Assembly (NCBI GenBank): GCA_900208305.1 | Contig: OAPG01000019.1 | Span: forward strand, 186,001 to 250,000 | Length of the DNA: 64,000 nucleotides | Direction of reading: 5' to 3' | Source: Melanopsichium pennsylvanicum | Lineage: Eukaryota > Basidiomycota > Ustilaginomycetes > Ustilaginales | Shown: positions 37,488 to 47,698 of the stretch, in pieces | Position numbering within the stretch: the stretch's first letter is position 1 | How the letters are laid out: every line of letters starts with the position of its first letter | Notes under the pieces: generated by a model | The model's input: the letters and a program-made list of their open reading frames with translations, nothing else | Told to the model about the DNA's origin: nothing | Databases searched by the model: none | Position numbers and translations under genes: made by a program

Positions 37488-40400
37488 ATGACTTCAAGTA
37501 CGCCGCAAATGAAGCCGGAGCCCGCCACGGCAGCCGTTGCGGCTCACGACTCGAAGCCATCTGTTTTTGTGCTCAAGGACGGCAATCACGGCCTCCAAGA
37601 CTGGCTGACAGCTCACTCTGCGAGCCGACTCAACGTCCCCGCAGCCTTCAATAATGACGTACCTCCCCAACCCATCTGGGTCATCACTCTTCCTTCCGCC
37701 TCTCAAATCGCTGAATTCGATCCTGACATCACAACTGACAAGACCTTCATCAAGGCCACCTCGCTCGCCAACGAGGCTACCACTCAAATCGCTAACATCC
37801 AAGCCAGTCCTCACATCCCCACACACACCACCAAGGCAGTGAAAAGCAAAAAACAACACCGCACTCAAGTGCTAGAAGAGCTTCACCAACACATGATGCT
37901 CCTCGGTTCCGAACACCCTCTGTGGGACCAGGGCAAGTGGACGATGCTCATCAGGCCTCAGCAGATCCACAAGACCTTCTCTGAACTCGCGCACTCACTC
38001 GCTACTGGAGCTCTCAAGGAACAAGGAAGCATCATCGCTCTGCGCGCTAGGACGTTGCCGCTGTCCGAAAGCACGTTTGAAATGAACAACAAGCGAAAAA
38101 AGACCTCTCACCCCACCAAACGCTCCCCGACTTCGGCACGACACGACAACGAAATCTCACTGGGTATCGACATTTTCTTCGGCCCTGTGTGGAGCTCAAG
38201 TGTGGCTAGAGACGTCCTCAGGGTGGTTGCTGAGTCGAGCGGAAGGATGGCGTCGTTCTGTAAGGCAAGCTTGTACTCGAAGCTGGGCATCAAGTATGGT
38301 CACCACCTCGGAGCCCATGCAAGCTTGTACAACTCAAAGAAACTTGCAAATCCTGCTGATACGAAGAATTGGACTGCGAAGTATCATCAGGCAGGTAGCA
38401 TTACAATGCTTGGGGATGTTTCCTCTGACGACAGCGCCGGATCTTCCGGCAAGCCAACCACCTCTCCAAAGTTTCTCCCCAGCAAGCCTGAGCGGGAAAA
38501 AGCTAAGCGACACCTCGAAAATGATGTTCCCAGCGACACCACCAATCAGCAGGAGACACCCGCGCAGAAGAAGCCTCGCAATGGAGAAGAGCCGTCGCTC
38601 GAACAGCAGCCGACGGTTCTCGAACCTGCTGCACCGTTCCAACTCGCTCAGGAAGCCCAGTCACAAGTTGACGAATCGCAAGACGAGCCGATGCTTCCAG
38701 TTCGCCATCACGCCAAAATCGTCGACGTTCCTCTGATATTGATCGCTGAGAAGCCACATCGCCAAACTAATCCTTTCGCGCAAAAGATGACGATGGATGA
38801 CACATGCAAGGCAGGCGAGCTGCCTGCCGTCACCGAGCCGGACATTGCTGAGGCTACAATGGAAGAGTCACAAACGCAAATCGAACCGGTTGTCGCTATT
38901 GAACGTACAGCTGCGATGCACAACACTAAGCCAGCCGCTGCAACGACTGCGACTGCGACTGTCGCCGTTGTTGAGCCTACCGTCTCTGGTGAGCCAAATG
39001 TCACCGAAGGCGAACGGGTTGCGGAGAAGGAGGGAGAGGACGCTGGTACAACAAACGCTGCTAACATCTGCGCAGCGTCAGGATGGAGCGAGGAGAAGTC
39101 AAAGGCTATGCACGAGCAGATGAAGATGCTCGAGCAGAAGACATGTTTAACTACGGAGGAGCAGGAAGCAATGGAGAAGGTCGACCACTCACTAAGGGAA
39201 GACTTGTTGGCGAGGATCGTTTCGTCTGCGGAGTATTTCGTGTCACTATTACATACGATGAAAAATGTGAAAGAGAAGTGCGATATCGTGTTTGAGGAGA
39301 TGAAGGATCTCGACAAGGCATACGCCGGCTCTCCTCAGGATCGCGAAGCAAAGAAGTGCGCATTTCAAGAGGAGGGAACCGCTTTCACAAAGCAAATGAT
39401 CGAAATTGGTGAAGAGGCAGTGGCAGTCTACAAGGTGGCTAGACCTTTGCTCCGAGAATACATGGCAATGGAGGACAAGATCGATGTGAAGTCGCAAGAG
39501 ATTGAGGAGAAGATCAAGGTGATCGACGAGGAGCGTCAAGCTATCCAGACGATACTTAGGCAACACATGGCGGAGCACTCGAGATCTGAGACGGAAGACG
39601 AGGACAAGGCCTCTCTGAGTACGGATCAGAAGGCAGTCCACCAGTCAGAAGCGTCCGCTAGTTCAGAGGGGGACGAGCGGATCAGCGCGGTGCCCGAGTC
39701 CAGTAGCAAGTCCCAGATAGTGGATGAGCTCTTCGCAGGAAGCAGCCCGAAGCTGGTCAAGGGAGCAAAGGCAGAGCCTGAGGCGGCTGCCGAGGCCAAG
39801 CAAAGTGACTCCTCGACAAATGCACCAGCGATCACGACAACGCATAGTCCAACGGAGGGGTTGCCCAGCACAGTTGCAGAAGACAATTCACTCGACAAGC
39901 GAAAGGGAGCCGAAAATTCTGAGGAGGGCACCGTCGCACAAACTCTCGTCGCTGCGTCCAAGCAGAAAGGTCTCTCGGCGGAAGATACCAAAGACATCTT
40001 GCATGATCTCAGCCCGAACAAAGCTACTCGGCAAGAGCCGACTCCTGGAAAAGGCAAAGGTCGCGAGGGTGAAGCAGGATCGAAGGTTGACTCCACAGCA
40101 GAGCGGTCCTCAGTCCAAAGTGGAGAGGTGAAAGAGTGCACAGGTCCTATCGTGCTCGAAAGGGATACGTTCGACTCGATGCTTACTGCGGGGTCAGATG
40201 AAGATGAGGCAGAGACGGAAGTTCCGGCGGCGCATACTGCTCACAGTGTCGAGACTGTCGAGATGGTTAGTCCTGCAGCTGTAGAACGGCTTCTAGATTC
40301 AGGAGCCTCTACTCATGAAGAATGTTCGGGCGCTGAAATCAGGAACACCATTGACGAGGCTGAAGCACAACACGAAGCCCCTTCGAAGCTGTCCATCACA

Positions 40401-40775
40401 CACGAAGAAAGCAGCATGGAGCAGCCAAAATTTCCCACCGAGGCTGCTCAAAAAGCGGATCCACCCCATTTGTCGCACGACGACATGGCTGCTCCCATCG
40501 CGTCTGCTGACACTAGCCCTGCACGCTTGACTGAACCTGCTTCGAAGCCCGAAGAAGCAAGCATAGGCATTTCAGATGAAAGCTTGGAAGACGCTCGTCC
40601 CTCGATCCCCGACAAACCTGAGTCGCAAGCTTCTGCGCCAGAAATGTCGCTTGACGAGCTGATCGTGGAGGGCGTTACCTCCTCTCCCACCTTTGGTCAG
40701 ACCGTCGTCGAAGAGCCCACCACGCATTCCGATCATCGAACCCTCCCCGAACGATATCGTTCTCCTGTCTTGTAG
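37488..40775 (+). CDS. DUF1917/BLES03-like N-terminal domain with long acidic, coiled-coil tail
   Basis: 1095 residues from the ATG at 37488. I tentatively recognise a DUF1917/BLES03 (eIF4E-like fold) domain at about residues 125-285. It contains a GKWTMLIRP-type strand, HKTFSELAHSLATGAL, a central ISLGIDIFFGPVW strand and a closing YSKLGIKYGHHLGAHASLYNSKKL, which resembles the family's YTYLGIYRGN....IYESK ending. The human-type strand HVICVYTHDF is replaced here by SLGIDIFFGPVW. The function of the family is poorly defined; cap or RNA binding is only a structural analogy. After it come a Pro/Glu/Ser-rich linker with KKPRNG, a helical segment at about 540-720 with heptad-like Glu/Lys/Met/Ile spacing (coiled coil), and an acidic, Ser/Glu-rich C-terminus to residue 1095. 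The domain call needs a profile search. Confidence 0.75.
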   Translation: MTSSTPQMKPEPATAAVAAHDSKPSVFVLKDGNHGLQDWLTAHSASRLNVPAAFNNDVPPQPIWVITLPSASQIAEFDPDITTDKTFIKATSLANEATTQIANIQASPHIPTHTTKAVKSKKQHRTQVLEELHQHMMLLGSEHPLWDQGKWTMLIRPQQIHKTFSELAHSLATGALKEQGSIIALRARTLPLSESTFEMNNKRKKTSHPTKRSPTSARHDNEISLGIDIFFGPVWSSSVARDVLRVVAESSGRMASFCKASLYSKLGIKYGHHLGAHASLYNSKKLANPADTKNWTAKYHQAGSITMLGDVSSDDSAGSSGKPTTSPKFLPSKPEREKAKRHLENDVPSDTTNQQETPAQKKPRNGEEPSLEQQPTVLEPAAPFQLAQEAQSQVDESQDEPMLPVRHHAKIVDVPLILIAEKPHRQTNPFAQKMTMDDTCKAGELPAVTEPDIAEATMEESQTQIEPVVAIERTAAMHNTKPAAATTATATVAVVEPTVSGEPNVTEGERVAEKEGEDAGTTNAANICAASGWSEEKSKAMHEQMKMLEQKTCLTTEEQEAMEKVDHSLREDLLARIVSSAEYFVSLLHTMKNVKEKCDIVFEEMKDLDKAYAGSPQDREAKKCAFQEEGTAFTKQMIEIGEEAVAVYKVARPLLREYMAMEDKIDVKSQEIEEKIKVIDEERQAIQTILRQHMAEHSRSETEDEDKASLSTDQKAVHQSEASASSEGDERISAVPESSSKSQIVDELFAGSSPKLVKGAKAEPEAAAEAKQSDSSTNAPAITTTHSPTEGLPSTVAEDNSLDKRKGAENSEEGTVAQTLVAASKQKGLSAEDTKDILHDLSPNKATRQEPTPGKGKGREGEAGSKVDSTAERSSVQSGEVKECTGPIVLERDTFDSMLTAGSDEDEAETEVPAAHTAHSVETVEMVSPAAVERLLDSGASTHEECSGAEIRNTIDEAEAQHEAPSKLSITHEESSMEQPKFPTEAAQKADPPHLSHDDMAAPIASADTSPARLTEPASKPEEASIGISDESLEDARPSIPDKPESQASAPEMSLDELIVEGVTSSPTFGQTVVEEPTTHSDHRTLPERYRSPVL

Positions 40776-42204
40776 CGCACAAAATTGTTCTTGGTCTCTA
40801 AGTCAAGGTTCGTTTTCGATGTGACAACAAACTTGAAATCTCGACTCGAATTTGAGGATGAATCTCGATGACGTTCGACGTACCACGTGCTGCTTGTAAC
40901 GTTTAAACAATTTCGCGCAAAAGCTTGGCGGGAAGGAGATGTTGGTCGGGGTGTCAAACTCCGCAGCCCTATGCATGAGGGAGGACGCGTATGTTTGAGT
41001 GTTGGTCTCGGATAGATTCTTTCAAGATGTCAAACGCTTGAGCAACTTCCCACAATTTGGGTCGTCGTGCCCTTCGGCTGCTACGATTCGGGTATAAGTT
41101 GACGGAGCAGCACCAAAACATCATCAGCACTTGGCTATGAACTGGCTTGTGAAGGATCGCTTGAGCCGGTCACGTTAGAGCGGAAGTCACTGGAATTCGT
41201 GAACGAGAAGTTACACACGCCTGCAACGTGCAGGAGGTTTGGTTTTTTTTCTCACGTCTTTTTTCCTTTTTTTTTTCTTTTTTTTTCTTTTTTTTGGTTG
41301 GAACGACGTCTCCATCTTCAATCAAATCGAGGCTTCTGATCTTCGAGCATTCTGCATCTTTGACGCCAGCCGAAATGAAAGTTTGGAAGGAGATAAAGCA
41401 GTATCAGTAAGAAAGCTTTTGCCTGGGAAGGAAATTCAAAGCGGGAAGGAACATGAAATAAAACGGAAAACGTGGTTTTGCGTCCCGTTGCGCCGCTCGA
41501 TTAGATGCACGAGACTAGTCAGGGTGTTCATCGGCGTGTCTCGCATGATCTACTTAACGCAGGTGTACGTTCCTTTCACTGCAATGTGCTGAAAGAGGCA
41601 ATAAGCAAAGCAATGGTTCCTGAAGCGTAAAGAAGTCGAGCTCGCTCCCATGTGGTTGTTGGGGATTGCAGACCCTTCTTGTTCGGTTTTGGCAAGATCC
41701 TCCTTGTGCAGGGCCTGCAATACGAAGAGGCAACAGCCAAGCTTTGCCTCTTACCCGAGCGATCCGTTTGTGCTCATTCTGATTCGCACTTTCCTGGAGA
41801 CATTCGATATATACCGTACCCTCTTCTGTTTGCAAGATTAAATTCCAGGGCTCACCGAAGTCACGAGACATACAAACAACCATCTAGCAACTTTTCATGT
41901 CGCCTACACCAGCGCTTTTACACAATCCTTAGTAGAAATTGCTCCCTTCTCCGTTCATCGTCGAGCTACAACTTAGGACAATCGTTATTACCCACTTGCA
42001 CTTCACCAAACTTCGGTCCATAGATACCAGGCTGCCAATCCACTTCACTGGACGTTCATCGCTCATTCTTCTGTAGGAGCTCAGTGATCCAAAAAGGACG
42101 GTTTTAGACACAAGAGACTGGCCAGCTCTACCATTCATGGACCAAGCCCTGTCAGATATCGATACCCAATCTCCACTCGCGATTTCTGGCAGTTCACCTA
42201 GATC
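40776..42204. other. Intergenic region
   Basis: 1429 bases between two plus-strand genes. A T-rich tract interrupted by C occupies about 41243-41297. No coding frame has family support; the frames around 41239-41592 and 41554-42023 are short and give composition typical of non-coding sequence. Confidence 0.5.
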
Positions 42205-44742
42205 ATGATTGCCCTCAACGCAGCAACAACCCTGGACTCGGATAGGTTACCGTCCAAAGCCCGTTTAACATCAGGTTACCCTCTCCCGCCGCCTATCCAG
42301 ACCCGCGTACCACGATCACCGATTCGAATCATTGTACTCTGCGATGGAACGGCTCAACAGCGTAATTGGGTCAAGACATCACTCCCCACAACTCCCTTTT
42401 CCAGCCGATTTACCACCCAAACTGGTGGCCGCGGTGACAATGGTGATAAGAAGAAGAACAAGACCAACAAGAGCAGCGATATGTCTGCTGCAACTGCAGA
42501 AAGCGTTGACTTTTTCACCAACGTCGCCCTGCTTGCCAAAGTCATTACTCAGTCCTCTGGTGTCGCAAGTACTTCCCCTCCTACCTCTCCTAGATTTGAC
42601 TCCAACTCTGCGACAGGTGATTCGGGTTCTACCAGCCAGGGAGCAAGCGGAAGCAGCATGGTCATGCCTCAAATAGTATTTTATCAATCCGGACTTGGAA
42701 CAGGCACAGGTACGATTCAGAATCTGTTCGACCAAGGCACGGGTCTATCTCTTGGTTCCAAAATTGAAGAGGCCTATTCTTTTATTGTCGACAACTATCA
42801 ACCGGGTGATGAGCTTTTTCTCTTTGGCTTCTCCCGAGGAGCTTATACAGCGAGATGCATCAACGGCTTGATCAATTGGTGTGGAATTTTGTCCAAAGTC
42901 GAGATGACGCACTTTGCTAATATTTGGGCCGCCTACCAACGAAGAGATCCCGACGACATTGAATCAGAAGTGAGTGCTGCTGAAATACTCTACCGTTCCA
43001 CATTGCGATATCCTTCTGCTGAAAGTGAAGCGCTTGCAACCGAAATGTACCTGTACAACCTTTCGCAAAACAAGTCGCTTTCGGACGATCAAGGGAACGA
43101 GTTGAAAAAACAGCGTGGTGACGAGTGCAAAACGCGTAGGAAGAGGCAGATGGTCATTCCACCTCAGATTAAAGCCATTGGCGTATGGGATACGGTAAGC
43201 GCTCTCGGCTTTCCAGGCTTGTTCCAGAATAACGTTATGATCAATTTCTTCGATTTTTACGATCCGGGTTTGGGTAGCAACGTTCAATTCGCTTTCCATG
43301 CTTTGAGTCTCGAAGAAGATCGAAAGGACTTCTTGCCAACGATGTGGTATCAACCAAGTGTAAGCCAGACTCCTTCAGCCAATGGCGGTAACGGCGAGGT
43401 GGGGACCATGGGAAAACATATGAGATCCAAACAGGTGCTAAAACAGACATGGTTCCAAGGCGAACACTCAGATTGTGGTGGTGGGTGGCAGTACCATGGA
43501 CTCTCGGACATTTCATTGATCTGGATGATTTCGCAACTTGTTGATCCACACACGCTTCCGGATGGAAGTACGACTCTTCGACCTCTTCTCAACATCGACC
43601 TCGGTCTATTGGCAACGATTCTGGACCGACGCAGGGAATGGGCCAAGCAAGTCCCGCATCGAAGTCGTCCAACTATCAATTACCAACACTCACGAACCGT
43701 TCATCAGCGTCAATGGGATGCGGATACCATGAAGCGCGTCGTTTGGGCCAACATGGCCAAAACCGGTGCGACCAATGAATCGATTCATCCTTCAGTGGTG
43801 CGTGGGGGAAGGATCAAACCCGAATCCCATCCCGCCTTTGCCGAGATGAGAAAGCACGCTCCCAACGTGTTGGAAGAAATGTGGAAAAAGGCACAGGATT
43901 GGGAAGCGACTTTGAGACCGACGGAAAAGTTGCTATCTTGGGCCAAGAGAGGTCCTTATCCATGGGTGCCAAATGGGGTTGATTGGGGAGGGTTGAACCC
44001 AAACGTGGCACCATTGCTTATGAGTGGAGGATGGTGTATTCCCGAGTTCCAGGTTGGGAAGGTCAAGGAAATGGTAATCAATGCAGCAGCTAGCGAGGAC
44101 GCAAAGACTATGGACGACGTAGATGACGCAGAAGAGGTTCAACATCGTGGTGTATCTGGTAATGTTGCTGGCGAAATTGACGTTGACGATCAACCCACAG
44201 AAGGATGGGAACCACCAAGTTTACCGAACCCTTCCAAAATTTCCAATGGAACAGCAGCCAGCAACGGAACCTCATCCAAATCATCAAAAGTGGATCGACC
44301 CGAACCACCACTCCCTTTCACTACCACTACCGCCACGGTCTCACCACTTTCAATCCCGTCTCCAATCGTCGAATATCCAATTATCCCATCCAAAGAACTC
44401 TCTGAAAATCCTATCGACCTACAACGCCATCCTCACCTTCACAGTCTCTGGAAATCTGTGTATAACTTTGCCTCGACACCCAACGAGCTCGTTGCCGATC
44501 TGATCAACTTGCGACAGGTGAGCGACGCCAATTTTCATCCAACTCTGGTTCAACGTTGGTTGTGGGATTTGGGTGATAAGATCGGAGGTTATGATCAAGA
44601 TGTCAAAGTTCAAGCGTTGACAGCTGGACTTTCTTCCAAATACAGTATACATCACAGACAAGCAAATTGGCCTAAGAATAAGCTGGTCAAAATCACTCGT
44701 CCTCATGCCGAAGCTCACAAGATTGCGCACGATTATGTTTGA
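42205..44742 (+). CDS. DUF2235 alpha/beta-hydrolase domain protein
   Basis: 845 residues. The family (DUF2235, related to the catalytic domain of bacterial Tle1-type phospholipases) has an alpha/beta-hydrolase fold. The first strand is RIIVLCDGTAQQRNW (about 41-55), matching the family's cDGTwN start. IVFYQSGLGTG (about 156-166) matches the YxxGVGT element. The nucleophile elbow is GFSRGAYTAR (Ser about 210). KAIGVWDTVSALGFPG (about 323-338) and DFYDPGLGSNVQFAFHALSLEEDRKDF supply the later family blocks. WFQGEHSDCGGGW contains a conserved His-Asp region likely to complete the active site. A Ser/Pro-rich linker and a final segment of about 110 residues follow. Several poly-Ser/Gly insertions sit between the first strand and the core. 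The substrate is unknown; a lipase/esterase role is inference. The gene converges on the CCCH gene, with 277 bases between stops. Confidence 0.88.
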   Translation: MIALNAATTLDSDRLPSKARLTSGYPLPPPIQTRVPRSPIRIIVLCDGTAQQRNWVKTSLPTTPFSSRFTTQTGGRGDNGDKKKNKTNKSSDMSAATAESVDFFTNVALLAKVITQSSGVASTSPPTSPRFDSNSATGDSGSTSQGASGSSMVMPQIVFYQSGLGTGTGTIQNLFDQGTGLSLGSKIEEAYSFIVDNYQPGDELFLFGFSRGAYTARCINGLINWCGILSKVEMTHFANIWAAYQRRDPDDIESEVSAAEILYRSTLRYPSAESEALATEMYLYNLSQNKSLSDDQGNELKKQRGDECKTRRKRQMVIPPQIKAIGVWDTVSALGFPGLFQNNVMINFFDFYDPGLGSNVQFAFHALSLEEDRKDFLPTMWYQPSVSQTPSANGGNGEVGTMGKHMRSKQVLKQTWFQGEHSDCGGGWQYHGLSDISLIWMISQLVDPHTLPDGSTTLRPLLNIDLGLLATILDRRREWAKQVPHRSRPTINYQHSRTVHQRQWDADTMKRVVWANMAKTGATNESIHPSVVRGGRIKPESHPAFAEMRKHAPNVLEEMWKKAQDWEATLRPTEKLLSWAKRGPYPWVPNGVDWGGLNPNVAPLLMSGGWCIPEFQVGKVKEMVINAAASEDAKTMDDVDDAEEVQHRGVSGNVAGEIDVDDQPTEGWEPPSLPNPSKISNGTAASNGTSSKSSKVDRPEPPLPFTTTTATVSPLSIPSPIVEYPIIPSKELSENPIDLQRHPHLHSLWKSVYNFASTPNELVADLINLRQVSDANFHPTLVQRWLWDLGDKIGGYDQDVKVQALTAGLSSKYSIHHRQANWPKNKLVKITRPHAEAHKIAHDYV

Positions 44743-45019
44743 AGTTAAGACCAATGTATCACACTGGTTTATTAATAAATGGTATATACAGTATAGTAAA
44801 ATTCCATCCATCCTTCACAGCTTTTCTCCTCAAACTCTTGCAAATAGAAGGGTCAACAGGAACAGTCGGAAGCAAATTCGATGCTCAGCCATTATTAGAG
44901 ATTGCATGGTTCCATGATGTAGTAAAAGAAGTACAAATGGTCAAGACAAGACCTTGATGCGCTGCGATGCCAGGACAAACGGGAACTTTGCCAAACGTTT
45001 TCACAGTTCTGATGACAAA

Positions 45020-47080
45020 TCAGAGATCACGATCAACGAGATTGTCGTCGTCATCGTCGTCTTCAATCCCGTGTGCAGCCTGTCTATGCCCTTCAACATG
45101 AGATTTAACATCCGGAGAAGCTGTCCCTTCCTCGTCTTGTTCAATTTCCTCCTCTTCCACATCATTCTCTACATCTTGATCACCTTCCTTGCTGTCTTTC
45201 TCCGCTTCGCTGTGCTCCCCATTATTATCTATATCGCTTACTTCAAAGTCCTCGCTGTGAACACTGGCGACCTCATCATCGTCGCCCTCTTCATCCTCCT
45301 CGTCCGTTTGTTCAACAATTGAAAAGTCATCCTCTGCATCATCTTGATCGTCCTCTTCCTCAGCATCATCGTCGTCAAACGAAATGAAATCCCTCTGCTG
45401 AGTAAACGCTTTCGCTTTCCTCCTCTTGGTGCCTTTGCTTTCGTTGTGATTCGTGAAAGTCACCTGTTCATCCTCATTCTCGTCGTCATCATGATCGGAA
45501 GGTAACACCTGTCCATCGTCATCGTCTAGCTCCGTTTCTATCAGAGGCCGTTTCCTCTTGTTCTGCTTGGAAATGTTGTCCGCGTCGTCCTCCGATGGCT
45601 CTGCTGCAGCCGCATCATCCCGGATGAACAGTTCTCCATCACGCATCATTTTTCCCTCTCCATCATCTTGCGCTACCTCGTTCTTACCCGCACCACCACC
45701 GTTAGCGACTGCTCCAGTAGCCCGTATGACATGTACAAGTTTACACCCTTTCCTGTCGCACTTTCCTTTTTCCACAAAGTCGAGACATTCATACGTATGT
45801 CGCTCCTTACACTCTTTACCCTTCTCGCACCATCCATACTCACTAAAATCACGACAGATCTTACCGCTCATCCCACCTTCAACCTTGTCCGAATGCGTGT
45901 ACATGCACTCTTCCCCGTTCCTACACTTACAACTCCTGAGGTAGTGTACACAGTGCGGTACACGTTCTGGCCGCAATGTGTGGGACAAAGCGCAAGTGCC
46001 TTTGGGAAGTGTACATCCGCTTGGACGTAACACTTTGGGACAGAGTGCAATTTTCGAGCTGTCGTGAAGATAGGGGCATGAAAGACCTCTCTTGCACGCA
46101 CCAGTCTTTTGAAAAAATGTACACAGTGTTTTTGCCTTTCGCGTGTCAAGAGTACGAAGACCAGTTTTGTTGCGTGCAGAAGAGAAAGCATTACGAGTAG
46201 CTTGAATTGATGAGATCTGAGAGACCATCTTGTCTAATCGACCCATCTTGGCGGCTGCTTCCCGTTGCGCTTTGCGTTTAGCGAGGACATTGGTGGAAAT
46301 GAGATTGCCACGTTTGGTTCGGATGTACTCTTCGCCGTTGATACTTGTCTTCAACGGCACGGCAGATGGAGCTTTGTCGGCGGAAGTCGATGCATGTGCT
46401 TCAGACAGCGAAGAGAAAGATGATGGTTGGACGGCTTTCTTGACTAGCTTGGATCCAGAGGGGTCGAATTCGAATACGACTCCATCGATCACTACTTCGC
46501 CCATGTTGTCTCCCCTTCGCACCGAAGAGGAGGGCTTGGTGGATTTGGTTTTTTTCAGAGAGGACGCGGATGAGGAGGCAGTCGCTTTGGCCTTACGAGT
46601 AGCTTCAAGAGCGGCTAGACGTGCTGGTTCGGTGCGAGCAAAAGTTGAGGAGGATACTAGCGAAAGGTTGTGCGTCGACTTGCGCTTGATCCACCCGTCC
46701 TCACTGGCCCCTGAAGCTGATGCAGGTGTCGTTGTTGCTCCCATTGCTGTGTCGGGAGCTTTCGCTGTGGCACTGTTTTCCCCAGCAGTGTCATGCCGGG
46801 TCGATGCTGCGGGGGTGGAGTTGGAGTCATTGAGGACTAAAGTTCGATTGCGAGGTGGAATGGTTGCAGCTCTTCTCACTCTACCTCTACCCCGACCGGA
46901 GACCGCGACCCACCCACGATAGCTTGTGCTTGAAGCCGGATAGGGACCTCTACTCTGAGATGATGCATGGCCATTGGACGGATAGGACGGTTGGTGGTGC
47001 TGCTGCTTATGTGTCTGAATAGCGCCCGAGAGCTTTGCTATTTCTGCCTTTAGTCGCTCTTCTTCGCTCTTCGAGGCCAT
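45020..47080 (-). CDS. Five-finger CCCH zinc-finger protein, ZC3H3/Red5-like
   Basis: 686 residues. Five CCCH zinc fingers are packed at about residues 322-455: CTFFQKTGACKRGLSCPYLH, CPKVLRPSGCTLPKGTCALSH, CVHYLRSCKCRNGEECMYTH, CRDFSEYGWCEKGKECKERH and CLDFVEKGKCDRKGCKLVH. Five such fingers in this order are typical of ZC3H3 in animals and Red5 in fission yeast, which act with poly(A)-binding protein and the nuclear exosome (MTREC/NURS) in mRNA export and decay. The N-terminus has a coiled-coil start and Arg-Gly-Arg repeats (RGRGRVRR). A Lys-rich segment sits before the fingers. The last 180 residues are extremely acidic (Asp/Glu runs), a low-complexity tail. The RNA-binding role is family knowledge; exosome linkage is inference from the finger count. 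Confidence 0.88.
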   Translation of the reverse strand: MASKSEEERLKAEIAKLSGAIQTHKQQHHQPSYPSNGHASSQSRGPYPASSTSYRGWVAVSGRGRGRVRRAATIPPRNRTLVLNDSNSTPAASTRHDTAGENSATAKAPDTAMGATTTPASASGASEDGWIKRKSTHNLSLVSSSTFARTEPARLAALEATRKAKATASSSASSLKKTKSTKPSSSVRRGDNMGEVVIDGVVFEFDPSGSKLVKKAVQPSSFSSLSEAHASTSADKAPSAVPLKTSINGEEYIRTKRGNLISTNVLAKRKAQREAAAKMGRLDKMVSQISSIQATRNAFSSARNKTGLRTLDTRKAKTLCTFFQKTGACKRGLSCPYLHDSSKIALCPKVLRPSGCTLPKGTCALSHTLRPERVPHCVHYLRSCKCRNGEECMYTHSDKVEGGMSGKICRDFSEYGWCEKGKECKERHTYECLDFVEKGKCDRKGCKLVHVIRATGAVANGGGAGKNEVAQDDGEGKMMRDGELFIRDDAAAAEPSEDDADNISKQNKRKRPLIETELDDDDGQVLPSDHDDDENEDEQVTFTNHNESKGTKRRKAKAFTQQRDFISFDDDDAEEEDDQDDAEDDFSIVEQTDEEDEEGDDDEVASVHSEDFEVSDIDNNGEHSEAEKDSKEGDQDVENDVEEEEIEQDEEGTASPDVKSHVEGHRQAAHGIEDDDDDDNLVDRDL

Positions 47081-47613
47081 GTTTGTTGCTGCGCCGCTTA
47101 ACTTCTGTCTTGGATTATGGATGATGTTTGGTGTGGTACGTTAAGGTTAGCCGAAAGCTGATAGCCGGGAGTCAAAGGGCAGAAAAGCGCAGAAGCGGTG
47201 ATACAGTGAGAGTGTCGAGAGTGAAAGGGTCACGAAACAAACACACAAAACTCGGAGAATAATGACACTCCCACCGCATCCCGATTTCCGCGCTTTGGCG
47301 CCTCCACAGCTTGATTACACGCGACTCAGCCTTGTTTGCGAGTTTGCTCGAATTGGGCAAGGCGTTGCAGGGACGTAGCTTTCAGCTCGTACAACGCTCC
47401 ATAGAGCTCGGTGCAATAATCATCCATTCCGTCCAGATGCAGCACCCTGAAATGTCGATGAACCCAAGAGCAACATAATTGGTTAAGGCATGAGAAGGTT
47501 CATATTTAGTCGGACGAGGATAGCAATTGAAAAAAAAAAAAAAAAAAATTGAAAAAATGGGAATGGGAAAGTAATCGCAAGTTCGATATGCGAGCCAAAA
47601 TAACGAAAAAAAT
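47081..47613. other. Region between CCCH gene and tRNA
   Basis: 533 bases. It holds the upstream region of the CCCH gene, an A homopolymer of about 18 near 47530-47548, and the pol III terminator of the tRNA gene. No coding frame is supported. Confidence 0.6.
47605..47613 (-). terminator. RNA polymerase III terminator (T7)
   Basis: On the minus strand, seven consecutive T residues (plus-strand A at 47606-47612) begin one base after the tRNA discriminator base, the standard pol III stop signal. Confidence 0.85.
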
Positions 47614-47698
47614 TGGAGACTGCATGAGTCGAACACGCGACCTTTCGCAAGATAGACAGAATGCTAAGCGAACGCTCTACCAACTGAGCTAAACCCCC
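47614..47698 (-). tRNA. tRNA-Ala (anticodon AGC) with 12-nt intron
   Basis: An 85-base gene that folds by hand into a full cloverleaf. Acceptor GGGGGTT pairs with AGTCTCC (with GU pairs), followed by discriminator A. The D-arm is GCTC-AGTTGGTA-GAGC, the anticodon stem TTCGC/GCGAA with loop TTAGCA.T, so the anticodon is AGC (plus-strand 47663-47665). The T-arm is GCGTG-TTCGACT-CATGC. A 12-base intron (47650-47661) lies in the canonical eukaryotic position between nucleotides 37 and 38. The A box (TAGCTCAGTTGG) and B box (GTTCGACTC) are present internally. There is no encoded CCA, as expected for a nuclear eukaryotic tRNA gene. Confidence 0.97.

Noticed and set aside
44739..44957. 72-codon frame just after the DUF2235 gene, considered as a missed last exon
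   Set aside because: The DUF2235 protein ends normally and no donor/acceptor pair was found that would join this frame with family support.
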